Shown: positions 51,326 to 54,276 of the stretch, piece after piece
How positions within the stretch are numbered: the stretch's first letter is position 1
Layout of the letters: each line of letters opens with the position of its first letter
From: Mesorhizobium sp. SCN 65-20
GTDB lineage: Bacteria > Pseudomonadota > Alphaproteobacteria > Rhizobiales > Rhizobiaceae
DNA length: 54,276 bases
Assembly (NCBI GenBank): GCA_001724355.1
Contig: MEEF01000017.1
Coordinates: 1 to 54,276, forward strand
Reading direction: 5' to 3'
The notes under the pieces: generated by a model
What the model was told of the DNA's origin: nothing
Seen by the model: only the letters and a program-made list of their open reading frames with translations
Databases searched by the model: none
Translations under genes and position numbers: made by a program

Positions 51326-51353
51326 GATTGAACGAATATGTTCATGATTGAAC
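51320..51353. promoter_or_regulatory. Twin partial palindromes, candidate MarR operators
   Basis: GTTCATGATTGAAC occurs at 51320-51333 and again, identical, at 51340-51353. Each has GTTCA/TGAAC arms with a four-base centre. The copies are 20 bases apart, about two helical turns, so two dimers could bind the same face. The first overlaps the regulator's own start codon. Confidence 0.65.
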
Positions 51354-51372
51354 TGATGGATGGGCGCACACT

Positions 51373-52281
51373 ATGGCATCAATCGGGCTGAAGGTCATCC
51401 GCAGGCTGATGAACGTAGCGGAATCGATTTCGCCGCCAATCGCCGGCCGTGCCGCATTCGAACTTTTCCGGCGCACGCCGGCTCCGCGGGCGATGACAGC
51501 CGGCGAGAAGCGCGCCGTCGAGCGCGCCGCGGATTTCATGGCCGAAGCGCGTCATCACCGAATCAGGACGAGCGCCGGTTGCCTGGCCGTGCATGAGTTC
51601 CGGCCGGGGCAGGGGCGCTCGGCGGGCAGCGTGCTGGTCATTCACGGCTGGCGCTCGCGCACCGAATACATGCGCTCCCTGATCGAGGGCTACAGGCTCG
51701 CCGGCTTCCGTGTGGTTTCCCTCGACCTGCCTGGCCACGGCGGCTCTCTCGGACGGCGGCTGGATATGGCCAAGGCGGTGGAGGCGGCGCATGTGGCAGG
51801 ACAGTGGTTCGGTCCGTTCGAAGCTGTCGTGGGGCACTCCTTCGGCGGCGCGGTTGCGGTCAACGCGGTTGCCGGCTCGATCAAGCGCTTCGAGCCTCTC
51901 GCGGCGGCGCGTTTGGTGCTGATCGCGGCGCCCAGCTCGATGCCGCGCTTGTTCCGGCAATTCGGCAGCCATGTCAGGCTCGGCCCGGCAGGCTACCGTG
52001 CGCTCGAAAGAAGAGTGGAGCAGGTCACCGGCACCGAGCTCAGGCATTTCGACAATGCCGGCCTGCTCTCTGGAATGCCGGTTCCCACCCTTGTCATCCA
52101 TGCTGAGGACGACAGGGAGGTGCCGGAGACGGAGGCGCGCGCAATGGCCGGCGCAGGCGCCCATGTCAGGCTGTTCTGGGCGAACGGGCTCGGCCACAGG
52201 CGGATATTGTCGGACGCAGGGGTCGTGGCCGAGGCGGTCGGCTTCGTCGCCGATCGAAGGGAACCGGCGCGGCTGCACTGA
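51373..52281 (+). CDS. Alpha/beta hydrolase
   Basis: Protein of 302 residues. The nucleophile Ser156 is in GHSFGG, the oxyanion-hole HGW at 91-93, the acid Asp in HAEDDREVP and the catalytic His in GLGHRRIL. The N-terminal 50 residues are less typical. Substrate unknown; it is likely regulated by the divergent MarR protein. Confidence 0.87.
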   Translation: MASIGLKVIRRLMNVAESISPPIAGRAAFELFRRTPAPRAMTAGEKRAVERAADFMAEARHHRIRTSAGCLAVHEFRPGQGRSAGSVLVIHGWRSRTEYMRSLIEGYRLAGFRVVSLDLPGHGGSLGRRLDMAKAVEAAHVAGQWFGPFEAVVGHSFGGAVAVNAVAGSIKRFEPLAAARLVLIAAPSSMPRLFRQFGSHVRLGPAGYRALERRVEQVTGTELRHFDNAGLLSGMPVPTLVIHAEDDREVPETEARAMAGAGAHVRLFWANGLGHRRILSDAGVVAEAVGFVADRREPARLH

Positions 52282-52286
52282 ACGGC

Positions 52287-52682
52287 TCAGCCCTTACGTT
52301 CGTCTTGCTCGGTCGGCAGGCCGGCGTTCTTCCAGGCGGTGAAGCCGCCGAGGATGTGGCGCACGGGCCCCAGCCCCATGTCCTTGGCCGTCTTGGCGGC
52401 CAGCGCCGAGCGCCACCCGCCGGCGCAGAAGAAGACGAAACTCTTGCCGCTCGCAAAGAACGGCTTGTGGTAGGGGCTTTCCGGGTCGATCCAGAATTCG
52501 AGCATGCCGCGCGGGCAGTGCTGGGCGCCGGGAATTCGCCCTTCGCGGTGCAATTCGCGAGGGTCGCGAAGGTCCACGAACACCGTGCCTTCGTCGTCGA
52601 GCAGGGTAGCTGCCTCTTCCGGCGAGACCACCTCGACCACGGCATTGGCCTCGTCCAGCAACTCCCTGTAGCCCTTCTTCAT
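52287..52682 (-). CDS. Rhodanese-like domain protein
   Basis: Single rhodanese domain, 131 residues: active-site Cys86 in CAGGWRS, with DLRDPRELHREGRIPGA before it. It could carry sulphur as persulphide, with thiosulphate or another donor. It converges on the hydrolase gene with a five-base gap. Confidence 0.87.
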   Translation of the reverse strand: MKKGYRELLDEANAVVEVVSPEEAATLLDDEGTVFVDLRDPRELHREGRIPGAQHCPRGMLEFWIDPESPYHKPFFASGKSFVFFCAGGWRSALAAKTAKDMGLGPVRHILGGFTAWKNAGLPTEQDERKG

Positions 52683-52714
52683 CTTTCCCTCGCGTCAACT
52701 CGTTCGTCGATCAT

Positions 52715-52728
52715 CTTGGCTTGCCAAG
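52715..52728. promoter_or_regulatory. Perfect palindrome between rhodanese and L,D-transpeptidase genes
   Basis: CTTGGC-TT-GCCAAG, about 33 bases before the rhodanese start codon. No regulator recognised. Confidence 0.3.
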
Positions 52729-52960
52729 TGATGGCACGAACCGCGAATGTCTGTCATCGGGCTCGATGTCATCCTAGCCGATAAACAGCTGGCAAAGATG
52801 TGGGGCAAGCGGGCAACAGCGGATCGAAAATTCATGAAAGCTTAACGATGTCGGTATGAATCGGTATGGTCGCGCCTTACATCGGCCATTCGGCATGCGG
52901 AATTCTACGTCAGGGGAAGCGGGAATTCGGAGCAGTCATGCGGCGGGGGACGAGTCTCAT

Positions 52961-54276
52961 ATGAAGCTTTCATTCCACAGATTGCCGATTTCGCTGCCGC
53001 TCACGGCACTGGCCGTGAGCCTTGCGATGGGCGCGCCGCAGGCGAACGCCCAGGGCCTGTTCGACTTCCTGTTCGGCGGCGGCCACCGCGTGCAACGCCA
53101 GCCGCGCGAGTATCGTGCTCCACAGCCTGCCCCCCAAAGAAGGGCTCTGGCGAAGCCCGCCAAGATCAGCGCCCCGGCCTACTATACGTACAAGGCCGAC
53201 GCGATGATCCCGATAGACTTCGCCAAGCTCGCCGCCGGCGCGCAGTCGGTCTCGCTCGAGCCGTCATTCGCCGGAACGGCGTTCCGCGAGGCGCTTCCGG
53301 GCCTCGTGGGCTTCGACTACCTGGCCGAGAAGGAGGTGGCGAAGGCGCTGCTCGACTACTATTCGGCCAACCCCGACTTCATCTGGATTTCCAGCCATAG
53401 CGCCAACGCCCGCGCCGAAGAGGCGGTCAGGGTGCTGAGCGACGCGGCGAGCTTTGGCCTGATACCCGGGGACTACGCGGTTTCTGTGCCCGCCGCAGCG
53501 TCGGCGCCGGGAGACCCGTCAGACCGGCTCAAGGAACTCATCAGGTTCGAGATGGCGCTGTCGGCGCGGGTGCTGCGCTACGTTCACGATGCGCAGGGTG
53601 GCCGCATCGATCCCAATCGGATCTCGGGCTACCATGATTTCGCGCCCAAGCCGCTCGACATGGTTGCCGTGCTGAAGACGCTGAGCCAGTCGCAGGATGT
53701 TCGCGGCTACCTCGAAACCAGGCATCCGCAAAACCCGGAATACCAGGCGCTGCGGGTCGAACTCGAGGCTCTGAAGGCAAGCGAGGAGGACGACGTCGTC
53801 GTCGACCCAAAGCTTCTGCTGAAGCCTGGCGAGACCAGCCCTGAACTGCCGAAGCTGCTGCACCTCATCGCGCGCGACCTCGACGACGAGATGGGGGGCG
53901 AGTTCGGCGAGACGCTCGCCAGGCTGGTCACCAGCGAAACCTATTGGCCGGAACTCGTGCCGGTGTTCGAGGCGGTGCAGAGGCGGGCAGGGCTCAAGTC
54001 AGACGGCGTCGTCGGTCCCCGGACGGTCGCAGCACTTGCAGGCACCCCGAAGACCGATCGCCTCGACAAGGTGGTCATAGCGCTCGAGCAGATGCGGTGG
54101 CTGCCGTCGGACCTCGGTAGTCCGCGCGTGTTCATCAACGAGCCGGCATACACGGCGAGCTACATCGAGGGCGGCGAGGAAAAGCTCAAGATGAAGACAG
54201 TGATCGGCAAGACCACCAACCAGACGAGCTTCTTCCAGGACGAGATCGAGCAGGTCGACTACAACCCCTATTGGGG
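52961..54276 (+). CDS. L,D-transpeptidase (YcbB-like), 3' end outside the window
   Basis: The reading frame is open to the window edge, giving 438 residues so far. A signal peptide (MGAPQANAQ) and a basic, Gln/Pro-rich linker are followed by a large helical scaffold domain (about 75-340), a peptidoglycan-binding segment (FEAVQRRAGLKSDGVVGPRTVAAL), and the start of the catalytic domain (QMRWLP, VFINEPAY). This is the YcbB order. The catalytic SHGC(I/V)R motif lies beyond the window. It would make 3-3 crosslinks in peptidoglycan, which are common in rhizobia. Confidence 0.88.
   Translation, partial: MKLSFHRLPISLPLTALAVSLAMGAPQANAQGLFDFLFGGGHRVQRQPREYRAPQPAPQRRALAKPAKISAPAYYTYKADAMIPIDFAKLAAGAQSVSLEPSFAGTAFREALPGLVGFDYLAEKEVAKALLDYYSANPDFIWISSHSANARAEEAVRVLSDAASFGLIPGDYAVSVPAAASAPGDPSDRLKELIRFEMALSARVLRYVHDAQGGRIDPNRISGYHDFAPKPLDMVAVLKTLSQSQDVRGYLETRHPQNPEYQALRVELEALKASEEDDVVVDPKLLLKPGETSPELPKLLHLIARDLDDEMGGEFGETLARLVTSETYWPELVPVFEAVQRRAGLKSDGVVGPRTVAALAGTPKTDRLDKVVIALEQMRWLPSDLGSPRVFINEPAYTASYIEGGEEKLKMKTVIGKTTNQTSFFQDEIEQVDYNPYW

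Noticed and set aside
1-54276. tRNA genes, rRNA genes, CRISPR arrays, insertion sequences, integrases or attachment sites
   Set aside because: I read the intergenic regions on both strands and found no cloverleaf, spaced repeat array, transposase or flanking direct repeat.

Overview
This 54 kb window looks like ordinary chromosome from a member of the Rhizobiales, most like the Mesorhizobium/Aminobacter group. The reasons are high GC throughout, a rhizobial iron regulator RirA next to an hmuPSTUV haem operon, a RirA-type operator (TGA-N9-TCA), a PutA without its own DNA-binding domain that is divergent from an Lrp-type regulator, and DUF1289, DUF971 and PdhS-like kinase genes of the rhizobial kind. 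I see no tRNA or rRNA gene, insertion sequence, prophage, integrase or CRISPR array. Genes are tightly packed on both strands, and only one gap exceeds 300 bases.

Layout. Positions 1-9.4 kb: periplasmic histidine phosphatase, AEC permease, succinate-semialdehyde dehydrogenase, a YtkA/FixH-like protein with a lipoprotein di-haem peroxidase, and the divergent putR/putA pair. 9.5-18.8 kb: a self-contained haem-iron locus. The minus-strand arm runs receptor hmuR, an unknown exported protein, tonB, an unknown 81-residue protein, and an IsdG-type haem monooxygenase. The plus-strand arm runs hmuP-hmuS-hmuT-hmuU-hmuV. The two arms share a divergent control region with an IRO box, and rirA sits end to end with hmuV behind a candidate Irr (ICE) site. 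19-24.5 kb: GNAT, DUF445, phasin, an orphan HerA-like ATPase, MaoC/NodN-like and FAH-family genes. 24.7-28.5 kb: a form II CoxS-CoxL-CoxM-type molybdenum hydroxylase ended by a strong terminator. 28.7-36.6 kb: FMN lactate dehydrogenase with a structured leader, DUF454, a degenerate peptide deformylase, a YadA-like adhesin with an unknown exported partner, DusA, a membrane aspartic protease, DUF1289 and CobT.

36.7-44.9 kb: a PdhS-like sensor kinase, a thermonuclease-like protein, a GST, a UDG-like protein, a second Lrp regulator, an AlkD-like protein, a 3-hydroxyisobutyrate dehydrogenase-like protein, and a polar amino acid ABC importer that lacks its ATPase gene. 45-54.3 kb: EamA-MobA-MobB, a probably frameshifted exported protein, MoaA, DUF971, a PPOX flavoprotein, MsrQ, a MarR regulator divergent from an alpha/beta hydrolase, a rhodanese, and an L,D-transpeptidase cut off by the window edge.

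Two themes link separate parts. The first is iron and haem: uptake, energising, degradation and regulation lie together, and haem-using proteins (peroxidase, MsrQ) lie elsewhere in the window. The second is molybdenum cofactor: MoaA, MobA and MobB are encoded about 20 kb from the molybdenum hydroxylase. I found no clearly new multi-gene defence or mobile system. The best leads are the unknown genes in the haem operon, the catalytically altered deformylase, the 16-residue-repeat YadA adhesin with its partner, the orphan HerA-like ATPase, and several structured intergenic elements.
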